In this document: piece by piece, positions 33,347 through 41,860 of the stretch | How positions within the stretch are numbered: the stretch's first letter is position 1 | Layout of the letters: each line of letters opens with the position of its first letter | Assembly (NCBI RefSeq): GCF_013409935.1 | Contig: NZ_JACCCO010000001.1 | Location: forward strand, 1,364,001 to 1,428,000 | Direction: 5' to 3' | Length of the DNA stretch: 64,000 bases | Source: Streptosporangium sandarakinum | GTDB lineage: Bacteria > Actinomycetota > Actinomycetes > Streptosporangiales > Streptosporangiaceae | Program-made: the position numbers and the translations under genes | The notes under the pieces: generated by a model | Database searches by the model: none | The model's input: only the letters and a program-made list of their open reading frames with translations | What the model was told of the DNA's origin: nothing

Positions 33347-33679
33347 TCACCGCCCGTCCCGGCCTCCTCGGCCCCCGGCGTCCTCCTCGTTGCCCTGCCG
33401 CCGGTCGGTCGTGCCGGACGCCCGCTCGGTGGTCCACGTCGAACGCGTCTGGGAGGGCTCCCGCTGGTCGTCCCAGATCCGGCCGCCGTCGAGGTCGAGC
33501 ACGCCCACGGGGGCGTCGATGGTGATCCCCGGCCGCGGGAACGGGGCGTCCGGGAGCCGGTAGGCCGTGCCCTCGCCGGTCGGCTGGTCGCTGGTGACAC
33601 CGTCCCCGGCCAGGCCGTGCTCCCGCGCGTCGTAGACCCGGCACGCGTCGGCGCCGCGCCCCTTCGGGCGCCCGTTCAT
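33347..33679 (-). CDS. Hypothetical protein or gene remnant (110 aa)
   Basis: Minus-strand ORF whose third codon positions are almost all G or C, as in real genes of this window. The segment YRLPDAPFPRPGITIDAPVGVLDLD looks like the C-terminal part of a globular protein, while the last 45 residues are polar and low-complexity. I do not recognise a family; it may be the tail of a larger lost gene. Confidence 0.35.
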   Translation of the reverse strand: MNGRPKGRGADACRVYDAREHGLAGDGVTSDQPTGEGTAYRLPDAPFPRPGITIDAPVGVLDLDGGRIWDDQREPSQTRSTWTTERASGTTDRRQGNEEDAGGRGGRDGR

Positions 33680-33718
33680 CCCCTCGCCGTACCTGGGGCT
33701 CCGCCCCGTATGCCCTGG

Positions 33719-34618
33719 TCAGGAGGCCGGCTGGCCGGGAACGGCGGGCCGGCGCGCCGACCCGGTGACGTAGTCGCGGAAGCGGGCGGCCGGGGCGGGC
33801 AGCGGACGGTCGGTGCGCCAGGTCAGGCCGATGGTACGGCGGGCGCCCTCGGAGGCGATGGGAAGCCCGACGGTGCCCGACTGCCCGGCGAAGGGCTCGG
33901 GGACGATCGCCACGCCGAGCCCGGCGGCGACGAGGCCCTCGATGGTGGCGAGGTCCTGGCTCTCGAACGAGATCGCCGGAGAGACCCCCGCGTCCCGCAG
34001 GAGGGCGTCGACCAGGAAACGGTAGCCGAAGCCGGCCGGTGTGGTGACGAGCTCCTCGCCGGCCAGCTCCTCCAGCCGGACCCGTCCACGGTCCCGCAGG
34101 CGGTGGCCGGGCGGCACGACGAGCACCAGCCGCTCCTCCTGCAGGGGGTACCAGCCGTGGTCACCGGGCGGGCGGGGGGAGGTGATGGCGAGGTCCACGG
34201 CCCCGGTGCCGAGGTCACGGCCGATCTCGTGGGCGGGCTCCTGGCTCAACAGCACCCGTACCCGGGGCGCGTGCCCGTGGAAGGAGCGGAGCAGCCGGGG
34301 GACGAGCGAGGTGGCGATGGAGTCGAGGAAGGCCAGCCGTACCACCCCGGCGTCCGGGTCCAGCACGCTCCCGAGGTCGGAGAGCAACTGGTCGTAGCGG
34401 GCGGTGAGGTCCCGCGCGGCTGCCACCACGATCTCCCCGGTGGGCGTCAGGTGCACGCCGCCGTGCGCCCGCTCGAACACGCGGGCGCCGAGCTCGGCCT
34501 CCACGCGGGCCAGGGCCCGCGACAGCGTCGGCTGGCTGGTACGGAGGACCGCGGCGGTGTCGGTGACGTGCCCGTGGTCGGCGAGCGCGACCAGCCAGGC
34601 GAGATCCCGGAGCAGCAC
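33719..34618 (-). CDS. LysR family transcriptional regulator
   Basis: 299 residues. N-terminal winged helix LRDLAWLVALADHGHVTDTAAVLRTSQPTLSRALARVEAELGARVFER, then the two-lobe effector domain. Divergent from an MFS exporter, the usual arrangement in which the LysR protein controls both promoters from the intergenic space. A 15-bp perfect inverted repeat lies 9 bp before its start. Confidence 0.92.
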   Translation of the reverse strand: MLLRDLAWLVALADHGHVTDTAAVLRTSQPTLSRALARVEAELGARVFERAHGGVHLTPTGEIVVAAARDLTARYDQLLSDLGSVLDPDAGVVRLAFLDSIATSLVPRLLRSFHGHAPRVRVLLSQEPAHEIGRDLGTGAVDLAITSPRPPGDHGWYPLQEERLVLVVPPGHRLRDRGRVRLEELAGEELVTTPAGFGYRFLVDALLRDAGVSPAISFESQDLATIEGLVAAGLGVAIVPEPFAGQSGTVGLPIASEGARRTIGLTWRTDRPLPAPAARFRDYVTGSARRPAVPGQPAS

Positions 34619-34627
34619 GGATGAATC

Positions 34628-34642
34628 ATACGCGTCGCGTAT
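34628..34642. promoter_or_regulatory. LysR-type palindrome between LysR and MFS genes
   Basis: ATACGCGTCGCGTAT: perfect 7-bp arms with one central base, containing the T-N11-A core of LysR-type boxes. Its position directly before the LysR start suits autoregulation. Confidence 0.55.
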
Positions 34643-34736
34643 CGAAACCGGCCGGAACGCACATTGGACGTATCAGGTGTCGCGCCCGAGACTCGGAAGG
34701 TCAGTGAGAATCCACCACACCGAGGAACAGACAGGC

Positions 34737-35993
34737 ATGAGTCGGCACACCGTGGAGGCGGCGCCCCGGCCGAGCGCCCCGCCGGAGGGCTACCTGCCCG
34801 GGTCGCGCGCCTACCGGCGCGTGGTCGTGGCGCTGTTCGCCGCCGGGGTGGCCACCTTCGCCCTGCTGTACAGCACCCAGGCGATCCTGCCCGAGCTCTC
34901 GGCGCAGTTCGGGGTCTCCACCGGGGACAGCACGCTGAGCGTCTCGCTGACCACGCTGGGCCTGGGGATCGCCCTGCTGGTCGCCGGTCCCGCGTCCGAC
35001 GTGCTGGGCCGCACCCGCCTCATCCACCTGTCCGTCACGGCCTCCGCCGTCGTGGCGGCGGGGTGCGCGCTGGCCCCCGGCTGGTCCGCCCTGCTCGCGC
35101 TGCGCCTGCTCCAGGGCGTCGTGCTGGCCGGGCTGCCCGCCGTGGCGACCGCCTACCTGCGCGAGGAACTGCACCCCTCGACGCACGCCCGCGCCGCCGG
35201 GCTGTACGTCGGCGGCACCGCCCTGGGCGGCATGATCGGCCGTCTCGTGACGGGCGCCGTGGGAGAGGCCGCCGGCTGGCGCTGGGCGCTCGCCGCGGCC
35301 GCGGTCCTCGGCCTGGCGTGCGCCGTCGCCGTCCGCCTGCTGCTCCCCCGCTCGCGCGGGTTCGTCCCGGCCCCGGCCGGCGCCCGCGCCCTGCTGCGCA
35401 TGAGCCTGCGCGCGGTCTCCGACCCGGGGCTGGTGACCCTCTACGCCATCGGCTGCTGCTCCATGGGAGCCCTCGTCGCCGTGTTCAACACCGTCGGCTT
35501 CCGGCTCCAGGGGCCGCCGTTCGACCTCGGCCTCGGCGTCGCGAGCCTGGTGTTCCTCGTCTACCCGCTCGGCACCCTCAGCTCCACCGCCTTCGGCCGG
35601 CTCGCCGACGTCCGCGGGCGCCGCGCCGTACTGCCGCTGGGCTGCCTCCTCGCCGTCGCCGGAGCCCTGCTGACCCTGCCGTCCTCGCTGCCGGTCGTCG
35701 TGGCCGGGCTGGCGCTCCTCACCGCGGGCTTCTTCGCCGTCCACGGCCTCGCCAGCGGGTGGGTGCCCGCCCGCGCGCACGCCGGCGGCGTGTCCACCGG
35801 CCAGGCCGCCTCGCTCTACCTGTTCACGTACTACCTGGGCTCGTCGGTCTTCGGCAGTCTCGCCGGACCCGCCTGGACGGCCGCCGCCTGGCCGGGCGTC
35901 GTCGCGCTCGCCACCGTGCTCCTGCTGGCCACCGGGGTGCTGGCCGTACTGCTGCGCCGGACACCGGCCCTGCCGGGAGGGCAGGCCCGCTGA
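34737..35993 (+). CDS. MFS exporter (YnfM/AraJ-like)
   Basis: 418 residues from the ATG at 34737 (GAGGAACAG upstream). Twelve hydrophobic segments from residue ~27 (VVVALFAAGVATFALLYSTQAILPELSAQFGVS, the YnfM-type first helix). VLGRTRLIHLSV is the loop-2 motif, and GWVPARAHAGGVSTGQAASLYLFTYYLGSS matches the C-terminal half of this subfamily. Small-molecule efflux; regulated probably by the divergent LysR protein. Confidence 0.88.
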   Translation: MSRHTVEAAPRPSAPPEGYLPGSRAYRRVVVALFAAGVATFALLYSTQAILPELSAQFGVSTGDSTLSVSLTTLGLGIALLVAGPASDVLGRTRLIHLSVTASAVVAAGCALAPGWSALLALRLLQGVVLAGLPAVATAYLREELHPSTHARAAGLYVGGTALGGMIGRLVTGAVGEAAGWRWALAAAAVLGLACAVAVRLLLPRSRGFVPAPAGARALLRMSLRAVSDPGLVTLYAIGCCSMGALVAVFNTVGFRLQGPPFDLGLGVASLVFLVYPLGTLSSTAFGRLADVRGRRAVLPLGCLLAVAGALLTLPSSLPVVVAGLALLTAGFFAVHGLASGWVPARAHAGGVSTGQAASLYLFTYYLGSSVFGSLAGPAWTAAAWPGVVALATVLLLATGVLAVLLRRTPALPGGQAR

Positions 35994-36016
35994 GACCCCG
36001 GGCCGCGGAGAGCCGG

Positions 36017-36889
36017 CTAACGCTGAAAGTGCCAGAACAGCATCGACGGCGTCCCGGCGACGGCCGCGTGCGCCGCCTCGGGTGCCAGGTCGCACAGGGC
36101 CCACGGCCACACGTCCCACGGCTCCAGGACGCCGGTCCGTTCGCGTGGCTCCCCCGGCGGATGCCTGGGCTCCTCGCAGCGCCGCACCTGGAGTCCCGCC
36201 GCCAGCGCGGCTCGTAGGTAGTCCCCGACCAGGTGGCGGTAGGTGGCCACCCTCCCGGGCCGGCCGTCCGGCAGCCGCACGGGCGGGATCACTCCCCGCG
36301 CCACGCCCTCGGGGTGGATGTCGGCGATCACCACATGCCCGCCGGGCCGCGACACCCGGGCGAACTCGGCCAGCACCGGGTCCAGTACGGGCACGTGCGT
36401 CAATGCCAGCGCGCAGACCACCAGGTCGACGGACGCGTCGGGCAGCGGCAGGGAGGACAGGTCGCCCAGCCGGAACTCCGCCTGCGGCACCCTGCGGCGC
36501 GCCCGCTCCAGCATGTCGGGCGAGGCGTCCACGCCGCGCACCCGATGGCCGCGACCGGCCAGGTAGGCCGCCATCCTGCCGGTTCCGCACGCCGCGTCCA
36601 GGGCGTCGCCGACCGGCAGCGCGTCGACGATCTCCCTGACGAAGGGCTCGTCGAGGTCGAACGCGGTGTTGGGGCCGTCGTAGGTCCGCGACCAGACCCG
36701 GTAACCCTCCACGGTGTCCACGCGGGCCACCTCGACGGCGGCGTCGGCCAGGGAGGCGTCGTCGAGGAACCCGCGGATCTCGGCCAGGCGCGCTTCGACG
36801 AACGCGCGGTCGTGTTCGCCGGTGTATGCCCGCATCAGGGCGATGCCTTCCAGCCCGAGCACGTACGCCAGAGGATGCTCGTAGATCAC
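36017..36889 (-). CDS. Class I SAM-dependent methyltransferase
   Basis: 290 residues. SAM-binding motif I ALDAACGTGRMAAYLAGRGHRVRGVDAS, then motif II/III (LVVCALALTHVPVLDPVLAEFARVSRPGGHVVIADIHPE). An extra N-terminal helical region of ~85 residues (MIYEHPLAYVLGLEGIALMRAY) precedes the fold. Acceptor substrate unknown. Convergent with the MFS gene, 23 bp apart. Confidence 0.85.
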   Translation of the reverse strand: MIYEHPLAYVLGLEGIALMRAYTGEHDRAFVEARLAEIRGFLDDASLADAAVEVARVDTVEGYRVWSRTYDGPNTAFDLDEPFVREIVDALPVGDALDAACGTGRMAAYLAGRGHRVRGVDASPDMLERARRRVPQAEFRLGDLSSLPLPDASVDLVVCALALTHVPVLDPVLAEFARVSRPGGHVVIADIHPEGVARGVIPPVRLPDGRPGRVATYRHLVGDYLRAALAAGLQVRRCEEPRHPPGEPRERTGVLEPWDVWPWALCDLAPEAAHAAVAGTPSMLFWHFQR

Positions 36890-37062
36890 CGTGACACGCT
36901 AACGACGACCACCGCGCGGACGCCATCGAATTCGAGCCGGACGGGCACGCGCTCGACACCGGCGACGAAGCCCGTCTGTGACGACCGCACCACACCGGTC
37001 ACGGAAAAACGTTCGCGCTCCGGCCTGGATGTGGGCCGTGCCCGCCGAGGGCGATCGGCGGT

Positions 37063-37548
37063 TCACGCGCCGAGGTCCGCCCGAAGCGAGACGTGCATGG
37101 GAGCGAACCCGCGCGCCCGGTAGAAGCGGATGGCGTCGGTGTTGGCCGCGTAGGCGGACACCACGGCCTGGTTCGCGCCCCGCTCCCCGGCCCACGCGAA
37201 GAATCCTTCGATGAGCCGGGCCCCCACGCCGTGCCCCCGATGCTCCTCGTCCACCCGCATGCTGACCAGCTCGGCCACGACGGCGTCCGGACGGAGCTCG
37301 TCCCGGCCCCGCAGCCGGGCGGTGAGATGACCGACCACCGGCCCGTCGGGCGAACCGGCCCGGGCGAGCAGCGCCAGGCTCCTCACGCCCGTCACCATCC
37401 CCCGGTAGTAGTCGTGCCCGTCCCTCGCCGGCCAGTCCACGTCCATGAACGGATCCCGCCTGCCGCCGTCCTCCCGGAAGAGCGCGGCGGCCGAGGCGAC
37501 GAGGGCGGGCACGTCCTCGACCCGCGCCGTCGTGAGTGTGACCTCCAT
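37063..37548 (-). CDS. GNAT family N-acetyltransferase
   Basis: 161 residues from the ATG at 37548; the ORF reaches 37569 but MEVTLTTARVEDVPALV is the natural domain start. Acetyl-CoA binding motif A VSMRVDEEHRGHGVGARLIEGFFAWAGERGANQAVVSAYAANTDAIRFYRARGFAPM is complete. Substrate unknown. The preceding spacer 36890-37062 has no feature. Confidence 0.85.
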   Translation of the reverse strand: MEVTLTTARVEDVPALVASAAALFREDGGRRDPFMDVDWPARDGHDYYRGMVTGVRSLALLARAGSPDGPVVGHLTARLRGRDELRPDAVVAELVSMRVDEEHRGHGVGARLIEGFFAWAGERGANQAVVSAYAANTDAIRFYRARGFAPMHVSLRADLGA

Positions 37549-37802
37549 ACCGACGACAGTAAAGATCATGATTAATCATGTAAAGCGAATCGAGGTCCGG
37601 GGCGGGACCTCCGACCCGAAACGAGTCGGCGACCGCTCAGGCCGCGGCCGGCACGGTCGTCCGCCGTATCGAACATGTGATCTAAAAAATCTGGAACCGA
37701 ATCCCTGCCGAGACTACGATCTTGATGTTCGCCGGCCGTTGGTCGGCCGGTTCTTCACGCTGACGGGGCGCGAAGACGCCTCATGACCGGACAGGAGATC
37801 CT

Positions 37803-38849
37803 TTGAAGCGTGCACTGGTCGCGTTGGGTGTCGGCTTGAGCGTGTTGGGTTCCACCGTCGGCGCCGGGCCGGCACAGGCCGCGAGTGTCGCGGTGGTCAA
37901 GTTGGCCCCCACCGTGGAGACGGCTCAGCAGGTCGCGAGGTTCTGGCTCGCCGACGGAGCCGCCAACCTGAGGAACGCCACGCCGTACACCGTGCAGACC
38001 GTGGTCGGCGGGGAGCGCCTGCCCACGGACATCGTTCCGGACGGCTCCCCGGTTTCCATCGCACCGGGGGAAGGGCCGACCTCACCGGAGACGGAGATGC
38101 CCACGACCTCGGGCAAGGTGTTCTTCATCGGCAGTGACCTCCAGCCGCACTGGTGCACCGGCACGGCCGTGTGGTCGAAATACTGGAACATCGTCGCGAC
38201 GGCGGGTCACTGCCTGTTCGACATCGAGGCACCGGGCGGCGCGCTGGCCAAGTGGGCCTTCGTGCCCGGCTACTCCGAGGGCACGACCCCGTTCGGCCTG
38301 TACGTCGGGAAGCAGGGCTCCACTCCCTATGACTTCGACGACATCCGGGACTACGACAGCGACCTCGCCTTCGTCAACGTGTACCGCGGTGTCGTCCTCT
38401 CTTCTCCGGACGCGCTGACCGACGTCGGCAAGATGACCGAGAACGTCGGCGGCCAGGGAATCGCGTTCAACCAGCCGCTCGCACCCACGGTCGACGTCTT
38501 CGGCTACCCCTCCGGCCCCGAACCCGACGGCAGCCGGCCCTACACGGGCGAGACCCTCGAACGGTCGACCGGACCGGCGTTCGCCATGAAGGTCACCGGC
38601 CTCCGCGCGGACCGGCCCGTGGGCGTGGACTCCCCCTTCACCGGTGAGGGCTCTCTCGGTTCCTCGTGGCTGACCCATTACACGAGCGACAGCCGTACCG
38701 GCTATCTCAACGGCATCACGATCAGCGTCTCCGACACCGACGGCGACAGTCGGTACGACACCGGCGTCTCGGCGTACTTCGACAGTGAGGCGTACATGGC
38801 CTACCGGAATGCCTCCAACCTCTGGACCGGCTCCATCGTTCTGCAGTGA
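37803..38849 (+). CDS. Secreted trypsin-fold serine peptidase-like protein
   Basis: 348 residues from a TTG at 37803, chosen because GGAGA lies at the right distance and a signal peptide follows (LVALGVGLSVLGSTVGAGPAQA). Trypsin-fold landmarks: VATAGHCLFD (His), YDSDLAFVNVY (Asp). The expected GDSGG segment is instead GEGSLGSSWL, so activity is uncertain: either the Ser of EGS is catalytic in a variant loop, or it is inactive. The last residues Leu-Gln come from a 61-bp tandem duplication that moved the original stop downstream. Confidence 0.8.
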   Translation: MKRALVALGVGLSVLGSTVGAGPAQAASVAVVKLAPTVETAQQVARFWLADGAANLRNATPYTVQTVVGGERLPTDIVPDGSPVSIAPGEGPTSPETEMPTTSGKVFFIGSDLQPHWCTGTAVWSKYWNIVATAGHCLFDIEAPGGALAKWAFVPGYSEGTTPFGLYVGKQGSTPYDFDDIRDYDSDLAFVNVYRGVVLSSPDALTDVGKMTENVGGQGIAFNQPLAPTVDVFGYPSGPEPDGSRPYTGETLERSTGPAFAMKVTGLRADRPVGVDSPFTGEGSLGSSWLTHYTSDSRTGYLNGITISVSDTDGDSRYDTGVSAYFDSEAYMAYRNASNLWTGSIVLQ

Positions 38850-38904
38850 GACGTTCATGACCTACCGGAATGCCTCCGAGCTCTGGACCGGCTCCATCGT
38901 GTGA
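38783..38904 (+). repeat. 61-bp tandem duplication spanning the peptidase stop codon
   Basis: Copy 1 is 38783-38843, copy 2 is 38844-38904, each starting CAGTGAG and sharing CCTACCGGAATGCCTCC and CTCTGGACCGGCTCCATCGT. As 61 is not a multiple of three, the second copy is out of frame. The present stop (CAG TGA) is created at the junction, while copy 2 retains the probable ancestral end ATC GTG TGA. Confidence 0.9.
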
Positions 38905-39055
38905 ACGGTTCCGTCCCCGCCGCGTCCGCCCGAAGGGGCGGGCGCGGCGCCGTCGCGGGTACGGCCGGCGGTCGCCGCCCTCGCGCCCATGGGCACCGGG
39001 CGGCGGTGACGCCGGCGACGGATCCGATGACCTCGCCGCTGTGGGGACCGTACCG

Positions 39056-39451
39056 TCAGCGTGCCGGTGGGGTGGCGTCCGGGAGTCCGCCGGTCCGATC
39101 ACCGGATCGGATCGATCGGCGTTCCCAGGCCACGGCCGCGACCACACCGACGGCGTAGGCGACCAGGTCCCATGGGTCGGGGAACGCGCCGACCAGGACA
39201 CCGCCGACGCCCGGCGGGGTCATGCCGACCATTTGATAGAGCTCGACGGCGGCGGCGATCGCGGCCGTGGCCAGGGCGCGGCGTGCGACCGTGGTGCGCC
39301 ATAGCAGCCCCAGGAACGCGTAGACCAGCATGGTGGCGACGACGTCGCTCACGTAACCGCGGATGAACGGTTGTCCCGGGCCCCGGTAGAGGAGGACGAA
39401 CGCGCCGACGGCGAGGGCGACGCCACCCAGAAGGACCATGGCGCGGCGCAT
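39056..39451 (-). CDS. DUF2809 family membrane protein
   Basis: 131 residues with four hydrophobic helices. The DUF2809 pattern is visible in GQPFIRGYVSDVVATMLVYAFLGLLWRT, AVELYQMVGMTPPGVGGVLVGAFPDPWDLVAYAVGV. Function of the family unknown; similar to VanZ-like small membrane proteins. Confidence 0.8.
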   Translation of the reverse strand: MRRAMVLLGGVALAVGAFVLLYRGPGQPFIRGYVSDVVATMLVYAFLGLLWRTTVARRALATAAIAAAVELYQMVGMTPPGVGGVLVGAFPDPWDLVAYAVGVVAAVAWERRSIRSGDRTGGLPDATPPAR

Positions 39452-39521
39452 GAGATCGACACCTTCCGAAACTCAACGATCAGGGCGAACTGATCATAGA
39501 GCTCGCCCCTTGGACGGCGAC

Positions 39522-39740
39522 TCATCTGGCGAGTCGGCGGTGGCGAACGAGGGCTGCGACGACTGCGATGAAGGATGCGAAGTGGTCGGCTCGGCGTTCG
39601 TAGCGTCGGTGTAGGCGGCGGCAGCCGGCCGGCCAGGAGACGGCGCGTTCGGCGACCCAGCGGTGGCGCCCCGATCTCCGGCCGGACTCGATGCCTTGGC
39701 GGGCGATGCGCGGGATGATGCCGCGGCTGCGTAGGAAGGC
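39522..39740 (-). pseudogene. IS5-family transposase remnant (C-terminal part)
   Basis: About 70 residues matching the end of IS5-type DDE transposases (LRSRGIIPRIARQGIES, GRHRWVAERAVSWPAGCRRLHRRYER, then ...ALVRHRRLAR and a stop). The His-Arg-Trp-Val-x-Glu-Arg segment contains the third catalytic acid. Everything upstream is missing. A GGGCGA/TCGCCC pair in 39483-39511, just past the stop, may be a relic of the terminal inverted repeat. It lies 100 bp from a tRNA gene. Confidence 0.75.
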
Positions 39741-39836
39741 GCTGGGAAGAGACAGCCGCAGACGATCGGACACCGCAAGCCCGCCCCTGACCGCGAACAG
39801 GCAGGCCGAAGGCACATCCGAGGTGGTAACGAGAGG

Positions 39837-39910
39837 TAGGGCGGGCGGGACTCGAACCCGCGACCCAGGGATTATGAGTCCCCTGCTCTAACCGGCTGAG
39901 CTACCGCCCC
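39837..39910 (-). tRNA. tRNA-Met (anticodon CAT)
   Basis: 74 nt, folded by eye. Acceptor GGGGCGG (39910-39904) pairs with CCGCCCT with one G-T wobble. D arm GCTC-GAGC; anticodon stem GGGGA/TCCCT with loop CTCATAA; T arm GCGGG-TTCGAGT-CCCGC; discriminator A. CCA is not encoded. The CAT anticodon means elongator Met, or Ile2 if the C is lysidinylated; Met is favoured. Confidence 0.9.
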
Positions 39911-40082
39911 TCGCGCGCATGCCGTACTGCGGCATTCAACCAAAGGTCGGGCCCGTTCGCACATCCGGCGGGCGCGGCGCGTTCAAGCTGTGACCTTCGG
40001 GGACCTCTGGGGACCTGCGAGGTCGGAGGGGCGTTCCGGACTCGCTACTCTACGGAGGGACCTTGTTGAGGAGTGTTTGACC

Positions 40083-41210
40083 ATGCGCGTTGTTGATGCT
40101 TTTCGTGAGTCCTTCGGCACGGAGCCCCAGGGGGTGTGGCACGCTCCGGGACGGGTCAACCTGATCGGCGAGCACACCGACTACAACGACGGGCTGGTCC
40201 TGCCGTTCGCGGTGCCGTGGGGGGTCACCGCGGCGGTCTCGCCGCGCGAGGACGGCGTCGTACGGCTGCGCTCGCTCCAGGCGGCCGAGCCGGGGGGCGT
40301 CGAGACCGTCGAGGATCTGGAGCGGGCCGCGGGCTGGGCCCGCTACGCCGTCGGGGTGTTCTGGGCGCTGCGCGAGGAGGGGCACCCGGTGCGGGGCGCC
40401 GACCTGGTGATCGACGGGGACGTCCCGCAGGGGGCGGGGCTGTCGTCCAGCGCGGCACTGGAGGTGGCGGTCGGCACCGCCCTCAACGACCTGTACGGCC
40501 TGGGCATGACGAAGATGGAGGTCGCTCAGGTCGCGCAGCGGGCCGAGAACGACTTCGTGGGCATGCCCTGCGGGATCATGGACCAGGCCGCCTCCGCGCT
40601 CGCCGAGGAGGGCAGGGCGCTCTTCCTCGACTGCCGGAGCCTGGGGAGCAGGAACGTCCCGTTCGACCTGGCCGCGCACGGTCTGCGGCTGCTGATCATC
40701 AACACCGGGGTCCGCCACGAGCTGGCCGACGGCCAGTACGCCCGGCGTCGGCGCGACTGCGAGGAGGCCGCCAGGCGTCTGGGCGTGGCCGCGCTGCGCG
40801 ACGTGACCGACCTGGCGGCCGCCCTGGGGCGGCTCAGCGGCGACGAGCGCAGGCGCACCCAGCACGTGGTGACCGAGAACCACCGGGTCGAGGCGGTGAT
40901 CGGGCTGCTGCGGGCCGGGGCCGTTCAGGAGATCGGCGCCCTGCTGAACGCCTCCCACCTGTCGCTGCGCGACCAGTTCGAGGTGTCCTGCCCGGAGCTG
41001 GACGTGGCCGTGGAGGCGGCGGTCCGCGGCGGGGCGCGGGGGGCGCGGATGACCGGCGGCGGGTTCGGCGGGTCGGCCATCGCGCTGGTCGCCGAGGACC
41101 GGGTGCAGGCCGTACAGGACTCGGTGGTCCTCGCCTACGCCGAGCGCGGCTGGGCCCGGCCGGAGATCTACCCCGCCGTCCCGGCCGCCGGAGCCCGTCG
41201 CCTCCGGTGA
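40083..41210 (+). CDS. galK: Galactokinase
   Basis: 375 residues from the ATG at 40083 with GAGGAG upstream; the ORF extends to 39990 but the domain starts here. GHMP-kinase motifs: GRVNLIGEHTDYNDG (galactokinase signature), GDVPQGAGLSSSAALEVA (ATP loop), MTGGGFGGSAIAL (motif 3). It phosphorylates galactose in the Leloir pathway. No galT or galE lies beside it here; it stands alone with a strong terminator. Confidence 0.95.
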   Translation: MRVVDAFRESFGTEPQGVWHAPGRVNLIGEHTDYNDGLVLPFAVPWGVTAAVSPREDGVVRLRSLQAAEPGGVETVEDLERAAGWARYAVGVFWALREEGHPVRGADLVIDGDVPQGAGLSSSAALEVAVGTALNDLYGLGMTKMEVAQVAQRAENDFVGMPCGIMDQAASALAEEGRALFLDCRSLGSRNVPFDLAAHGLRLLIINTGVRHELADGQYARRRRDCEEAARRLGVAALRDVTDLAAALGRLSGDERRRTQHVVTENHRVEAVIGLLRAGAVQEIGALLNASHLSLRDQFEVSCPELDVAVEAAVRGGARGARMTGGGFGGSAIALVAEDRVQAVQDSVVLAYAERGWARPEIYPAVPAAGARRLR

Positions 41211-41212
41211 TC

Positions 41213-41268
41213 CTCCTCCGCCGCCTCGGTGACGAGGTGACGGCCTCGGCACCGAGGCGGCGGAGGAG
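41213..41268 (+). terminator. galK terminator hairpin
   Basis: A perfect 19-bp inverted repeat, 41213-41231 with 41250-41268, separated by 18 bases, begins 2 bp after the galK stop. Arms begin CTCCTCCGCCGCC. Confidence 0.75.
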
Positions 41269-41359
41269 CGGGTTCAGACCGGGCGGCTGCCACCGACGCC
41301 TTCGATCTGTCCGGAAAGCGGAGAATGCGCGAACAGCCGTCGGCCCGTATCGTCGAGGG

Positions 41360-41860
41360 ATGCCCTCCGAGATCGTGAACGTGGTCTACCGCAAGTACGA
41401 CGGCTCCCTGCACTGGCATCACCCTGCCGTGCTCCTCGGCGAGGACGAGCACGGCGTCTGGACCGGCTGCCCGGTGGGCACCGTCGCCCGCCGGGGCCAC
41501 GAGTCGTCCGTCACCTGGAAGCACGCGTCCGTGATGCTCTTCCCCCGCGACGCCTGGTGGACGGCCTGCTTCAACGCCGCGCCGTACAAGGCGGAGATCT
41601 ACTGCGACATCTCGACCGTGCCGCAGTGGCGGGACGGCGAGGTGACCATGGTCGACCTCGACCTCGACGTGCTGCGCATGCGCGACGGGCGGATCATCCT
41701 GGACGACGAGGACGAGTTCGAGGAGCACCGGGTCCGTTACGCCTACCCGCCCGAGGTCGTCGACGGCGCCCGCGCCTCGGCCGCCCTGCTGCTGGAGGCC
41801 GTCACCGCCCGCACCGAACCCTTCGGCCCCGCGCCCCACTGGCTCTCCCTTGTGTCATGA
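41360..41860 (+). CDS. DUF402 domain protein
   Basis: 166 residues from the ATG at 41360 (GAGGG upstream). DUF402 core: ARRGHESSVTWKHASVMLFPRDAWWTACFN, YCDISTVPQWRDGEVTMVDLDLDVLRMRDGRIILDDEDEFEEH. The conserved Asp/Glu cluster is the metal site of FomD-like nucleotide phosphohydrolases of this family. It ends in a 6-bp tail overlap with the convergent enoyl-CoA hydratase gene. Confidence 0.85.
   Translation: MPSEIVNVVYRKYDGSLHWHHPAVLLGEDEHGVWTGCPVGTVARRGHESSVTWKHASVMLFPRDAWWTACFNAAPYKAEIYCDISTVPQWRDGEVTMVDLDLDVLRMRDGRIILDDEDEFEEHRVRYAYPPEVVDGARASAALLLEAVTARTEPFGPAPHWLSLVS

Noticed and set aside
39837-39910. tRNA with CAT anticodon as tRNA-Ile2 or initiator tRNA-fMet
   Set aside because: The first acceptor pair is G-T rather than the mismatched C1-A72 of initiators, and the anticodon stem lacks the three G-C pairs typical of fMet. 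Ile2 cannot be excluded by eye but elongator Met is simpler.
39483-39910. Integrated genomic island at tRNA-Met
   Set aside because: No integrase, no direct repeat of the tRNA 3' end and ordinary genes on both sides; only an IS5 fragment is present.
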